Counted from the first letter of the stretch, positions 10,328 through 17,349 are shown. The stretch is 21,495 bases of DNA from JANNAT01 sp031422555 (GCA_031422555.1 JANPLZ010000150.1:1-21495), one strand, 5' to 3'. Numbers and translations are program-made. The notes: generated by a model from the letters alone, not told the origin.

Positions 10328-10798
10328 AGGTAATGGCCTTCTTGATGGCTTAAAACCTCTCTTATGACTAAGGTAATAGAGCTACCATTGGAATCCTTGA
10401 GTATAATTAGAATGCCGCCGACCCCTAACGAGGAGTGGGCCCAAAACGCCGTCAGCGGCATCATTTCCCAACACTGACCTTCATCGCCAAACCGGATGGC
10501 GGCCACGTCGTCAACCGCCAGACGCCCGGCAAAAAACACCGACGGGCGGGCAGCGTCCATCATCGACGACCAAACCCTGCGCCAGATCAATCGCGCCGGG
10601 GGCAGGCGCAATCCGAAGTCTTCCTTAACTTCGCGCCGCAAACACTGCTCGGGCGCCTTATCCCTTTGGCGCCCACCTACCGGCAAATCCGACTTCGCCT
10701 GCCGAGGCCGCCCCGGCTTGTCATCATGCAGATAAGTCAGAATGCTGTCGCCACAGATCAAGGCGACTTTGGCCCCGACAACTTCAATGACCCGACAT
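10321..10798 (-). pseudogene. Degenerate NUDIX hydrolase
   Basis: The frame from TTG 10761 to 10321 (146 codons) encodes a recognisable NUDIX domain. However, in the box G-x5-E-x7-REUxEExGU the first glutamate is lysine (K35) and the last is aspartate (REVKEDFGL, 43-51), and LPGG is LPVGG. No ATG opens the frame. NUDIX-like coding (VIEVVGAKVAL) continues upstream to the nfeD stop, where TGATG supplies a coupled ATG (10798) in another frame that reads only MSGH before TGA; one base appears to have been lost. After about residue 109 the protein continues into AT-rich, unrelated sequence. Together these suggest a pseudogene, although translation from TTG cannot be excluded. Confidence 0.6.
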
Positions 10799-11079
10799 CA
10801 GTTGTCGTTTATGTCCTTGTCCCAGACTTTGACCTGCCCTTTTTGCACGCCAATCGTTGCGCGCAAGCCCAGCCACGCAGCTACCGACAGCACCGCAAAC
10901 GCCAGCAGCATCACCGGCAACGATCCGCCCAACACACCCAAGCCAACCAACACGCCCGTCAGAACCGCGCCAATGGCAAAACCCAGAAAGATAAAGCCGG
11001 GCACCAACACTTCCAGCACCCCAAGCGCAAAGCCTGCCACCACCCAGACCCACCAACTTGTCATCAGATCCATTGGCAT
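10798..11079 (-). CDS. Short NfeD-family membrane protein
   Basis: This 93-residue protein has two or three hydrophobic helices (about 8-25, 28-50 and 53-72, GFALGVLEVLVPG being typical of NfeD) followed by a short polar tail. Full-length NfeD/YbbJ proteins carry a C-terminal OB fold of ~60 residues; here the tail is only ~20 residues, so the OB domain is missing or reduced. Its ATG overlaps the stop of the SPFH gene by one base, and NfeD proteins typically partner SPFH proteins in membrane microdomains. The coupling suggests a stoichiometric complex. Confidence 0.85.
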   Translation of the reverse strand: MPMDLMTSWWVWVVAGFALGVLEVLVPGFIFLGFAIGAVLTGVLVGLGVLGGSLPVMLLAFAVLSVAAWLGLRATIGVQKGQVKVWDKDINDN

Positions 11080-11960
11080 CAGACACGCCCCCGCAGCATT
11101 TTGAACGCATCGCCGAACGCATCAAGGGCTTGTGCAGGAACGATGATGGTTTGTTTTCCGGCACCCTGGCCCACGGCCGTCAACGCCTCAACCTGCTTTA
11201 AGGCCACCTGATACTGGGCGGCCTCGATACCGTTTTCCTTGATCGCCAGCGCGATCACGCCCGTCGCATAGGCTTCGGCATCCGCCAGAATGCGCCGCGC
11301 TTTGGCCTCTTGTTCGGCGGCATAAAGTTCGGCGTCGGCATTCAGTTCCACTGCCCGCTTTTTTCCTTCGGCTTCGGTCACATTCGCCCGCCGCGCCCGT
11401 TCGGCGTTCAACTGCTGCAACATCGCGGTCCGTGTCGCCTCATCCAGATTCACGTCCAGAATCTCGGCCCGGGTGACTTCGATTCCCCAGTCATCGACCA
11501 GCAAGCGCACTTGTTCGCGGATATTCTGTGCCACTTCGGCCCGGTTGGATTGCAGATGATCCAATTCCATCTTGCCGATTTCACTGCGCACGATCCCCGC
11601 CACCGTGGTTGCAATCGCGGCATCCACATCACGAATCCGGTAGACGGTCTTTTCAGGCTCGGTAATGCGATAAAACACCGATGTTTCGACTTTGACCAAA
11701 ACGTTATCGGTGGTGATCGCATCCTGATGGGCGGTGGGCAATTGCCGTTCCAGCACCGAAACCTTGTGCGCAACCCGGTCCAGAAACGGCACTACAAAGT
11801 TGATGCCCGGCCCCAACACCACCCGCAACCGGCCAAAGCGTTCAACCACATGCTTTTCCGCCTGCGCCACAATTCGAACGCCCAGAAAGATGCAAATGAT
11901 GATAAACGCAGCAATGGCGAGGTAAACCGCGTTGCCACCAAGGAATTGACCAAAATTCAT
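11079..11960 (-). CDS. SPFH/band 7 membrane protein (QmcA/stomatin type)
   Basis: This 293-residue protein has an N-terminal membrane anchor (about 10-30) followed by a band 7 domain (VVERFGRLRVVLGPGINFVVPFLDRV at roughly 38-63). A helical, alanine/glutamate-rich segment (~195-245, with repeated EAEGKKRAVELNADAE-like stretches) follows, typical of oligomerising stomatin-like proteins. Such proteins scaffold membrane microdomains and modulate quality-control proteases. GGAGG lies six bases before the ATG. It is the first gene of the spfh-nfeD-(nudix) operon. The symbol qmcA is plausible by family but not assigned. Confidence 0.93.
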   Translation of the reverse strand: MNFGQFLGGNAVYLAIAAFIIICIFLGVRIVAQAEKHVVERFGRLRVVLGPGINFVVPFLDRVAHKVSVLERQLPTAHQDAITTDNVLVKVETSVFYRITEPEKTVYRIRDVDAAIATTVAGIVRSEIGKMELDHLQSNRAEVAQNIREQVRLLVDDWGIEVTRAEILDVNLDEATRTAMLQQLNAERARRANVTEAEGKKRAVELNADAELYAAEQEAKARRILADAEAYATGVIALAIKENGIEAAQYQVALKQVEALTAVGQGAGKQTIIVPAQALDAFGDAFKMLRGRV

Positions 11961-12105
11961 GAAAACCTCCGTTAAGTAGAAAAAGGTAGCAGCCGGTCTA
12001 AAATCTGACCTGATCGCCGATAACTTGCGCTTTTACGGCCCAAGGTGCAAGCCAACAGACCTTTGCACCCCTACCCAGACCAAAATTCTAGCCGTATGTT
12101 ATCCC

Positions 12106-13359
12106 ATGCCCGCCTTGTGCCGCGATTGCCTTACCGTGTTTGCTGCCGGTGCCAGGTGTTCTGCCTGCCGCTCGCCGCGCGTGATTGCGCATCCAGAACT
12201 TGACAGCCTGTCGATTGCCCACATGGATTGCGACGCCTTTTATGCCAGCGTTGAAAAGCGCGACAATCCCGCGCTGCGCGATGTGCCGTTGATTGTGGGG
12301 GGCGGCACGCGGGGGGTGGTGTCAACCTGTTGCTACATCGCGCGCATTCGCGGCGTGCGGTCTGCCATGCCGATGTTTCAGGCGCTTAAATTGTGCCCGG
12401 ATGCCACCGTGGTGCCGCCAAGGTTTGCGGCCTATACCGAAGCCTCGCGGGCCATCCGGGCGATGATGGAGACGCTGACCCCGGCGATAGAACCGCTGTC
12501 ACTGGACGAGGCGTTTCTGGATCTGACCGGCACGATGCGGCTGCACGGTCTGGCACCGGCGGTTTTGCTGGCCCGGCTGACCCGCGACATGGAGGCGCAA
12601 TTGGGTCTGACAGGATCGGTTGGCTTGTCGCACAACAAATTTCTGGCCAAAATCGCCTCTGATCTGGACAAGCCGCGCGGTTTTTCGGTGATTGGCCGCG
12701 CCGAGACCGAGACCTTTCTGCGCCCCAAACCTGTGCGGATCATCTGGGGCGTGGGCACCGCGACCCAAGCCGCGCTGGAACAGGCCGGCATCCGCACCAT
12801 TGCCGATCTGCTGCGCTGGGACCGCCCCGATCTGACCGCCCGCTTTGGCGGCATGGGGGATCGGTTGTGGCATCTGGCGCGCGGGCTGGACACCCGCAGG
12901 GTGAACCGGGATGAGCGGCTGAAGTCGATATCGAAGGAAACCACGTTTTTTGAAGATACCGCTGATCCTGACCTGCTGGACGGTCATTTGTGGCGACTGG
13001 CGGAACAAGTGGCCGACCGCGCCAAGGCCAAGGCACTGGCAGGCAAAACCGTAACTCTGAAACTGAAGCGCAGCGATTTCCAACTGATCAGCCGCCGCCA
13101 AAGTCTTGGCGATCCGACACAACTGACCGACCGCATTTACCGTGCCGCCCGCGATTTGTTTGCCATGGCCGCCAACAAAGGCCCATTTCGGCTGATCGGC
13201 GTCGGGATCAGTGATCTGGCCCCTGACTCCACGGCCGACCTGAACGGCGATCTTTTGGACCCGCATGCAGGAAAACGCGCCGCTGCCGAACGCGCAACCG
13301 ATGCCATCCGCGTCCGGTTTGGCAAATCCGCCATCATCAAAGGCCGCAGTTTGCGCTAA
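12106..13359 (+). CDS. dinB: DNA polymerase IV (DinB, Y family) with N-terminal zinc motif
   Basis: This 417-residue error-prone translesion polymerase has catalytic acids D41 and D43 in MDCDAFYASVE and D134/E135 in SLDEAF. The steric region YIARIRGVRSAMP (77-89), a helix-hairpin-helix (GIRTIADLL) and a C-terminal little-finger domain are all present. The first 25 residues carry C5-x2-C8 and C18-x2-C21, a small zinc-ribbon-like extension absent from E. coli DinB but remembered from Rhodobacteraceae homologues. ATG 12106 was chosen because it opens directly into this motif; the frame extends upstream to 12025 without a ribosome site. No LexA-type GAAC/GTTC operator was seen upstream. It is convergent with the downstream amidohydrolase. 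Confidence 0.95.
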   Translation: MPALCRDCLTVFAAGARCSACRSPRVIAHPELDSLSIAHMDCDAFYASVEKRDNPALRDVPLIVGGGTRGVVSTCCYIARIRGVRSAMPMFQALKLCPDATVVPPRFAAYTEASRAIRAMMETLTPAIEPLSLDEAFLDLTGTMRLHGLAPAVLLARLTRDMEAQLGLTGSVGLSHNKFLAKIASDLDKPRGFSVIGRAETETFLRPKPVRIIWGVGTATQAALEQAGIRTIADLLRWDRPDLTARFGGMGDRLWHLARGLDTRRVNRDERLKSISKETTFFEDTADPDLLDGHLWRLAEQVADRAKAKALAGKTVTLKLKRSDFQLISRRQSLGDPTQLTDRIYRAARDLFAMAANKGPFRLIGVGISDLAPDSTADLNGDLLDPHAGKRAAAERATDAIRVRFGKSAIIKGRSLR

Positions 13360-13377
13360 GACTGCAGCTTGCGCTGA

Positions 13378-14238
13378 TTATTCCGCCGCCAACGGCAGGC
13401 TGGCGCGCCCAATGCCTGCGATTTCTGCAATCACACCTGACATCAGCGCCCGAAACTGTGGATACTTCGGCGACAGTTCAACCCGCGCTTCATCCAGATA
13501 CAAAGACCGGTCGATTTCCACTTGCACAACATGCCGCCGCCCGGTGGGCCGCCCGTAACTTTGCGCAATAAAGGCCCCGGCAAACGGCGCGTTTCGCGCC
13601 ACCCGCAGCCCCGCCGAAGCAAAGGCTGATTCGACCCGGTCCATCACTTCGCGGCCCGCAGCCGCCCCAAACCGGTCGCCCAACACAACGTCGGGCTTCG
13701 AAGCACCCGTGCGGGAATGACCGTCAATCGCTTCGTGCGGCATGGAATGGCAGTCGATCAGAATGGCTTCGCCGAACTGGGCATGGGTGGCTTCGATCAG
13801 ATCACGCAGCGCACGGTGGTAAGGATGCCAATAACGGGCGATGCGGGCTTCGGCCTCGGGCAGCGCCAATTTCCCCCGATAGATCGCCCGCCCCCCGGCA
13901 ACAACCCGCGGAATCACCCCAAGGCCCGACGATACCCGCGGATTGTGCGGCGCACGCGCAATGCCTTCGATCACACTGGGGTCTAACTCATCCGGGGCGC
14001 GGTTCAGATCAATAAAAGCGCGCGGCACGATGGCCGCCAAAAGCGGCGCCCCAAACAACGGCGCATCGCCAAACAATTGATCAATATACGCATCTTCGGA
14101 TGACCGGATCGAATGGCTGTCCAGCACGGTTTGCGCCACGAATGCAGGATCATAGGCACGCCCGGAATGCGGCGAGGCGAATAGAACCGCCGTGTCCTGC
14201 CGCTGTGGCCGCAAAATGTGATAGACGTCCGACGTCAT
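13378..14238 (-). CDS. N-formylglutamate amidohydrolase family protein
   Basis: This 286-residue metal-dependent hydrolase family (HutG type) splits N-formylglutamate to formate and glutamate in one branch of histidine breakdown. Landmarks are SPHSG (22-26), DLNR (77-80), the metal-site segment ILIDCHSMPH around residues 166-175 and the C-terminal VQVEIDRSLYLDE. The ATG at 14238 has AGGAG six bases upstream, and the frame upstream to 14379 is non-homologous in character. No other hut genes are in the window, so the physiological substrate is inferred only from the family. It is convergent with dinB, 18 bases apart. Confidence 0.9.
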   Translation of the reverse strand: MTSDVYHILRPQRQDTAVLFASPHSGRAYDPAFVAQTVLDSHSIRSSEDAYIDQLFGDAPLFGAPLLAAIVPRAFIDLNRAPDELDPSVIEGIARAPHNPRVSSGLGVIPRVVAGGRAIYRGKLALPEAEARIARYWHPYHRALRDLIEATHAQFGEAILIDCHSMPHEAIDGHSRTGASKPDVVLGDRFGAAAGREVMDRVESAFASAGLRVARNAPFAGAFIAQSYGRPTGRRHVVQVEIDRSLYLDEARVELSPKYPQFRALMSGVIAEIAGIGRASLPLAAE

Positions 14239-14292
14239 GCCCGCTCCTGTTGCGATGTTATATAACGATAAAAAGCAACTGGCGGATACCCC

Positions 14293-14321
14293 TTGAACAG
14301 ACCATCGACTCTGTTTATAGC
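14293..14321 (+). promoter_or_regulatory. Candidate sigma-70 promoter for tRNA-Val
   Basis: TTGAAC (14293-14298) and TATAGC (14316-14321) are separated by 17 bases. A start near 14328 would lie about 60 bases before the tRNA. It overlaps the divergent leader of the amidohydrolase gene. Confidence 0.5.
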
Positions 14322-14388
14322 CCGCTCTGACTGACGCGGACCGCCCGCGTTCTTTTTTATGGAACAGGTGGGTGCGCAAAGGTAACGT

Positions 14389-14463
14389 GGGCGGTTAGCT
14401 CAGCGGTAGAGCACTACGTTGACATCGTAGTGGTCGTAGGTTCGATCCCTATACCGCCCACCA
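14389..14463 (+). tRNA. tRNA-Val (anticodon GAC)
   Basis: This 75-nt sequence folds as a standard cloverleaf. The acceptor stem is GGGCGGT (14389-14395) with ACCGCCC (14453-14459), the D-arm is GCTC...GAGC, and the anticodon stem CTACG/CGTAG encloses loop TTGACAT. The T-arm is GTAGG/CCTAT with the loop TTCGATC. The 3' ACCA is encoded. GAC reads GUC and GUU valine codons. It is followed by rpmJ on the same strand. Confidence 0.97.
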
Positions 14464-14469
14464 TTCACC

Positions 14470-14485
14470 GTTTCCTTCGGGAAAC
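14470..14485 (+). other. UUCG hairpin between tRNA-Val and rpmJ
   Basis: GTTTCC-TTCG-GGAAAC is a perfect 6-bp stem closed by a UUCG tetraloop, seven bases after the tRNA 3' end. There is no U-run directly after it, so it is more likely a 3'-processing or stability element than a strong terminator; read-through into rpmJ is possible. Confidence 0.6.
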
Positions 14486-14545
14486 ACCAATGTTTTCAAG
14501 GCGCACGCCACTTCGTGCAAACGCGCCGCGATTAGGAGAAGACCG

Positions 14546-14671
14546 ATGAAGGTTGCGAATTCGCTCCGCTCGCTCAAGACGCGTCACCGCGATTGCCAAG
14601 TCGTGCGCCGTAAAGGCCGCGTCTATGTGATCAACAAGACGCAAAAGCGCTATAAGGCCCGTCAGGGTTGA
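14546..14671 (+). CDS. rpmJ: 50S ribosomal protein L36
   Basis: This 41-residue basic protein starts MKVANSLRSLKTRHRD and ends KRYKARQG, the typical alphaproteobacterial L36. It carries only one cysteine (C17) and so lacks the four-ligand zinc site of the C+ form, as is normal in this lineage. AGGAGA lies seven bases before the ATG. It stands alone between tRNA-Val and a strong terminator rather than in the spc ribosomal operon. Confidence 0.97.
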   Translation: MKVANSLRSLKTRHRDCQVVRRKGRVYVINKTQKRYKARQG

Positions 14672-14740
14672 TCGCGCCAAGCAGCGTTGAAAACGCCGGA
14701 TCGTAAACTGCCTGAAAGGGCGTGATGCGCCCGGTTTATG

Positions 14741-14771
14741 GCCACCCTTGGGAAACCAACGGTGGCTTTTT
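14741..14771 (+). terminator. Intrinsic terminator of rpmJ
   Basis: The stem GCCACC-c-TTGG closes with a GAAA tetraloop onto CCAA-c-GGTGGC and is followed by TTTTT. One internal C/C mismatch is present. It lies about 70 bases after the rpmJ stop. Confidence 0.88.
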
Positions 14772-14892
14772 CAATTTTTCAAGCTTTCGTGGCAATTCTT
14801 GCAGCAATCGGCCCATTCGGCTTTGAAAAACAACCCCTGCGCGATCTGGCTTTAGGCGTTGCAATTTTTCAACATCCTTAGATGTTTCCAAC

Positions 14893-14917
14893 GGAACACC
14901 CCCATCAAAAGTTCGTT
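14893..14917 (+). promoter_or_regulatory. Promoter-like motif GGAAC-N16-CGTT (ECF/EcfG type)
   Basis: GGAAC at 14893-14897 and CGTT at 14914-14917 are separated by 16 bases, matching the consensus of the alphaproteobacterial general-stress sigma factor EcfG. It lies about 100 bases upstream of the PDZ-repeat gene. A perfect inverted repeat AACATC-CTTA-GATGTT (14871-14886) sits immediately upstream and could be an operator. Many Rhodobacterales lack EcfG, so another ECF sigma factor or chance is possible. Confidence 0.4.
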
Positions 14918-15014
14918 GCCTAACTGCCTGAAACTCCTTTAGGTATTTCTCAGTGATTTTCTTGTAACTGGTCAGTTCAGACCGCCACTTAAATCCATTT
15001 CATAGGAAATCGGG

Positions 15015-16367
15015 ATGCCACGCACTGTATTCAAAACCCTAAAGGCCGTGGGCGCTGCCCTGGCTTTTACGCTGCCGCTTCAAATCGGTGGCGCGGCGTT
15101 GGTCTTTCCGACCGAAATTCTGGCCAAAGCCAAGAAACCCGCCGCCCTGCCGGAACCCTATTTGTCCAAGGCCCTTGGGGCGGTTCTGATCCCGGTAAAC
15201 GCCGAGACTCGCAAAGCGTTCAAGCTGAAAAAGAAAAAGGAAGGCGTGCTGATTCTTTCGATTCAGCCGGGCGGATTGGCGGCCAAAAAGGGGCTCAAGG
15301 TTGGCGATGTCATTGACAACGTCAAAAAGGGTAACGCAACGTCCAAGTCCGGAAAAAAGACCAAGGCAAAAGCCGGGAAAAAGGGCAAAGGCAAAGCCAT
15401 CCGCAAACCGGCCGAACTGGACGCCGCCATTTTGTATTGGCTGGACCAGGGCTGTGACGGTTTTTACTTCGTTGGGTCAAGCGACGGCGTCTATTTCAAC
15501 CGCTACAGCGTGATCACCTATGACATGTACAATTATCCCTATGATCTGGACTCGATCTATGGGTGGGACAGCAACTGGTATGGCGCAGATTACGCCTACT
15601 CCGAATATTCCTACAGCTATTCAGAATACATGACGTCCTATTCGTCAGAAATCACTGAAACCTACACCTATTCCGAGACTTACACGTCTGAAGTGCTTAG
15701 TTCGACCGAGTTTGCCTCTGAGATGAGCTTTTCCGAAGAAGTACTGACGGAAGAGGCGTTGTTTGCCGAACAGGCGATCAACGAGGATTATGCCGAAGAC
15801 GTTGAAGAAGATCGCACTTTGGAAGAAGAGGCGATTGAAACCGGCGATACCAGCTTTGTCGAAGAGGCCAGCGAAGCGGGTGTTGATGAAGAACCTGCCG
15901 AAGAATTCACCGATGAGGCGGCAACCGAAGAAGCCTTGTCTGACGAGCCGCCGACAGAAGAATTCACCGACGAGACCGCTTCGGATGAAGCCCCCGCCGA
16001 GGAAGTAACCGACGAGGGTGCGACCGAAGAATACACCGAAGAGCCTGTTGCCGAAGAATACACTGACGAAGCTGCGACCGAAGAATACACCGAAGAGCCT
16101 GCAACGGAAGAATACACCGACGAGGCTGCAACGGAAGAATACACCGACGAGGCTGCAACGGAAGAATACACCGAAGAGCCTGCTGCCGAGGAATACACCG
16201 AAGAGCCTCCAGCCGAAGAATACACCGAAGAGCCAGCCTACGAAGAGCCGGCTTATGAGGAACCAGCCTACGAAGAACCGGCCTACGAAGAACCGGCCTA
16301 CGAAGAGCCAGCTTACGAAGAGCCTGCCGCCGAGGAATGCTATGACCCGGAACTGTGCCCGCAATAA
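15015..16367 (+). CDS. Secreted PDZ-domain protein with Tyr-rich linker and acidic tandem-repeat tail
   Basis: This 450-residue protein has an N-terminal signal-like segment (1-~39, hydrophobic 10-36, ending LAKA). A PDZ-like domain follows (about 55-155: LGAVLIPV, GVLILSIQPGGLAAKKGLKVGDVI, then ELDAAILYWLDQG and FYFVG). This domain is split by a very basic insert at 104-131 rich in Lys/Gly. Residues ~159-226 are exceptionally rich in Tyr/Ser. From ~227 onward the chain is strongly acidic, with nine-residue repeats of the EEYTDEAAT type (~293-407) and six AYEEP units (408-437), then a short end with C442 and C448. AGGAAATCGGG precedes the ATG. A strong terminator follows. Function unknown; the domain order suggests a periplasmic or surface scaffold. 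Confidence 0.82.
   Translation: MPRTVFKTLKAVGAALAFTLPLQIGGAALVFPTEILAKAKKPAALPEPYLSKALGAVLIPVNAETRKAFKLKKKKEGVLILSIQPGGLAAKKGLKVGDVIDNVKKGNATSKSGKKTKAKAGKKGKGKAIRKPAELDAAILYWLDQGCDGFYFVGSSDGVYFNRYSVITYDMYNYPYDLDSIYGWDSNWYGADYAYSEYSYSYSEYMTSYSSEITETYTYSETYTSEVLSSTEFASEMSFSEEVLTEEALFAEQAINEDYAEDVEEDRTLEEEAIETGDTSFVEEASEAGVDEEPAEEFTDEAATEEALSDEPPTEEFTDETASDEAPAEEVTDEGATEEYTEEPVAEEYTDEAATEEYTEEPATEEYTDEAATEEYTDEAATEEYTEEPAAEEYTEEPPAEEYTEEPAYEEPAYEEPAYEEPAYEEPAYEEPAYEEPAAEECYDPELCPQ
15891..16235 (+). repeat. 27-bp coding tandem repeats (EEYT[D/E]E units)
   Basis: About a dozen imperfect 27-bp units encode nine residues each with the core EEYTDEAAT, EEYTEEPAT or EEYTEEPAA. The outer, earlier copies (EEFTDE, ALSDEPPT) have drifted; the central ones are nearly identical at the DNA level (for example GAAGAATACACCGACGAGGC recurring), suggesting recent expansion. 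Confidence 0.9.
16236..16325 (+). repeat. Six 15-bp coding repeats (AYEEP units)
   Basis: Six contiguous 15-bp units encode AYEEP, differing only at third codon positions (GCC/GCT, TAC/TAT, GAA/GAG, CCG/CCA/CCT). They are in frame inside the PDZ-repeat gene and continue directly from the 27-bp array. Confidence 0.93.
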
Positions 16368-16387
16368 CGGGCTTGCTTGAAACAACA

Positions 16388-16416
16388 GGGGCACGCCGGT
16401 TTGCGTGCCCCTTTTT
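16388..16416 (+). terminator. Intrinsic terminator of the PDZ-repeat gene
   Basis: The perfect 9-bp stem GGGGCACGC / GCGTGCCCC around a 6-nt loop is followed by TTTTTGTTT, 21 bases after the stop codon. Confidence 0.93.
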
Positions 16417-16534
16417 GTTTGCCGTGCGCCGCCCGTCCAATAGCTCGCCGGACAGGCGAAATTCCCGCGGTATCATCGCCGCCGATAACCGGCCATGATA
16501 CCCGCAATCGTTTCCTTGTGACTGGACCTGCCTG

Positions 16535-17149
16535 ATGCGCCTTTACACATCGCCAACCACGCCTTTTGGCCGCAAACCAATGGTTTTGCTCCACGAGGCT
16601 GGCTTGACGGATCGCATCGAGATATCGCAGGTGTCCGGCAACCCGCTTGATCCCGGGAACTTGCCGATTGCCCGCAACCCTTTGGGCAAAATCCCTGTGC
16701 TAGAGCGGCCTGATGGCCCGGCACTATACGACAGCCGGGTCATTTGCCGGTTTCTGGACGATTTCGCACAAGCCGGGCTTTACCCTGCAGCGCCAAAACT
16801 TTGGCAAACCCTGACCCTTGAGGCGACGGCGGATGGTATTCTTGAAGCGGCTTTGGCGATGGTCTACGAAACCCGCATGCGCCCCGAAGACAAACGCTTT
16901 CCCGTTTGGGTCGATGCACAATGGGGCAAAATAGCCCGGGCACTGGATGCAATCGAATCAGATTGGACCCAGCATTTGGCAGGGCGGCTGGATATGGCGC
17001 ATATCGCGTTGGGCTGCGCACTGGGGTATCTGGATTTCAGGCTGGACGCGCGGAACTGGCGGCTTGGCCATCCTGATTTGACCGCTTGGGCGCGCGACTT
17101 TGCAAAACGCCCTTCAATGCTGGCAACAGCGCCACCGGCGCGTGGATAA
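16535..17149 (+). CDS. Glutathione S-transferase family protein
   Basis: This 204-residue protein has the thioredoxin-like N-terminal domain of GSTs: LYTSPTTPFGRK (3-14, likely active-site serine S6), NPLGKIPVL (48-56, with the cis-proline P54) and DSRVI (67-71, glutathione gamma-glutamyl binding). An all-helical C-terminal domain (~90-200) follows. This pattern resembles the YibF-like branch of bacterial GSTs. It presumably acts in the cytoplasm on an unknown electrophile or peroxide. No strong ribosome site precedes the ATG; the N-terminus matches the family directly. It is monocistronic by appearance, with 247 bases separating it from petA. Confidence 0.9.
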   Translation: MRLYTSPTTPFGRKPMVLLHEAGLTDRIEISQVSGNPLDPGNLPIARNPLGKIPVLERPDGPALYDSRVICRFLDDFAQAGLYPAAPKLWQTLTLEATADGILEAALAMVYETRMRPEDKRFPVWVDAQWGKIARALDAIESDWTQHLAGRLDMAHIALGCALGYLDFRLDARNWRLGHPDLTAWARDFAKRPSMLATAPPARG

Positions 17150-17328
17150 CCCTGCGGCAAAAGATTCAAAATCTCTGCATTTTTGCGGAAATTCGGCTAA
17201 AAACGCCATGAAGCGCAAGGCAAGTGGTCAAAAATAAAGGGTAAAGCTGGTGAAATGCCATTTGAGCCCCCCTGCGCGCCTTTGACCGCTGGACGGCTGA
17301 TGTTTCCTTGGCTAAAACCCGCGCTGAA

Positions 17329-17349
17329 CCTTGTTGGGAAACCAACAGG
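17329..17349 (+). other. Leader hairpin upstream of petA
   Basis: CCT(T)GTTGG closes with a GAAA tetraloop onto CCAACAGG, 47 bases before the petA start. There is no T-run, so it is not an ordinary terminator; it may be an mRNA stability or translational element. Its core TTGGGAAACCAAC is identical to the core of the rpmJ terminator. Confidence 0.5.

Noticed and set aside
10182..10367. 61-codon plus-strand frame with PSSPSSPS end
   Set aside because: TTG start without ribosome site, low complexity from the 9-bp repeat and no recognisable family.
10435..11211. 258-codon plus-strand frame over nfeD and the NUDIX gene
   Set aside because: Its Arg/His/Gln-rich composition is typical of an antisense shadow, and the minus strand holds recognisable proteins there.
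11961..12105. LexA/SOS operator upstream of dinB
   Set aside because: No GAAC-N7-GAAC or GTTC-N7-GTTC motif was found by eye in this interval.
15645..16394. Long minus-strand open frames (up to 249 codons) opposite the PDZ-repeat gene
   Set aside because: They arise from the repetitive, stop-poor complement of GAA/GAG/ACC-rich codons; the translations are simple repeats (for example YSSVAAS), have no ribosome site and oppose a gene with signal peptide, promoter and terminator.
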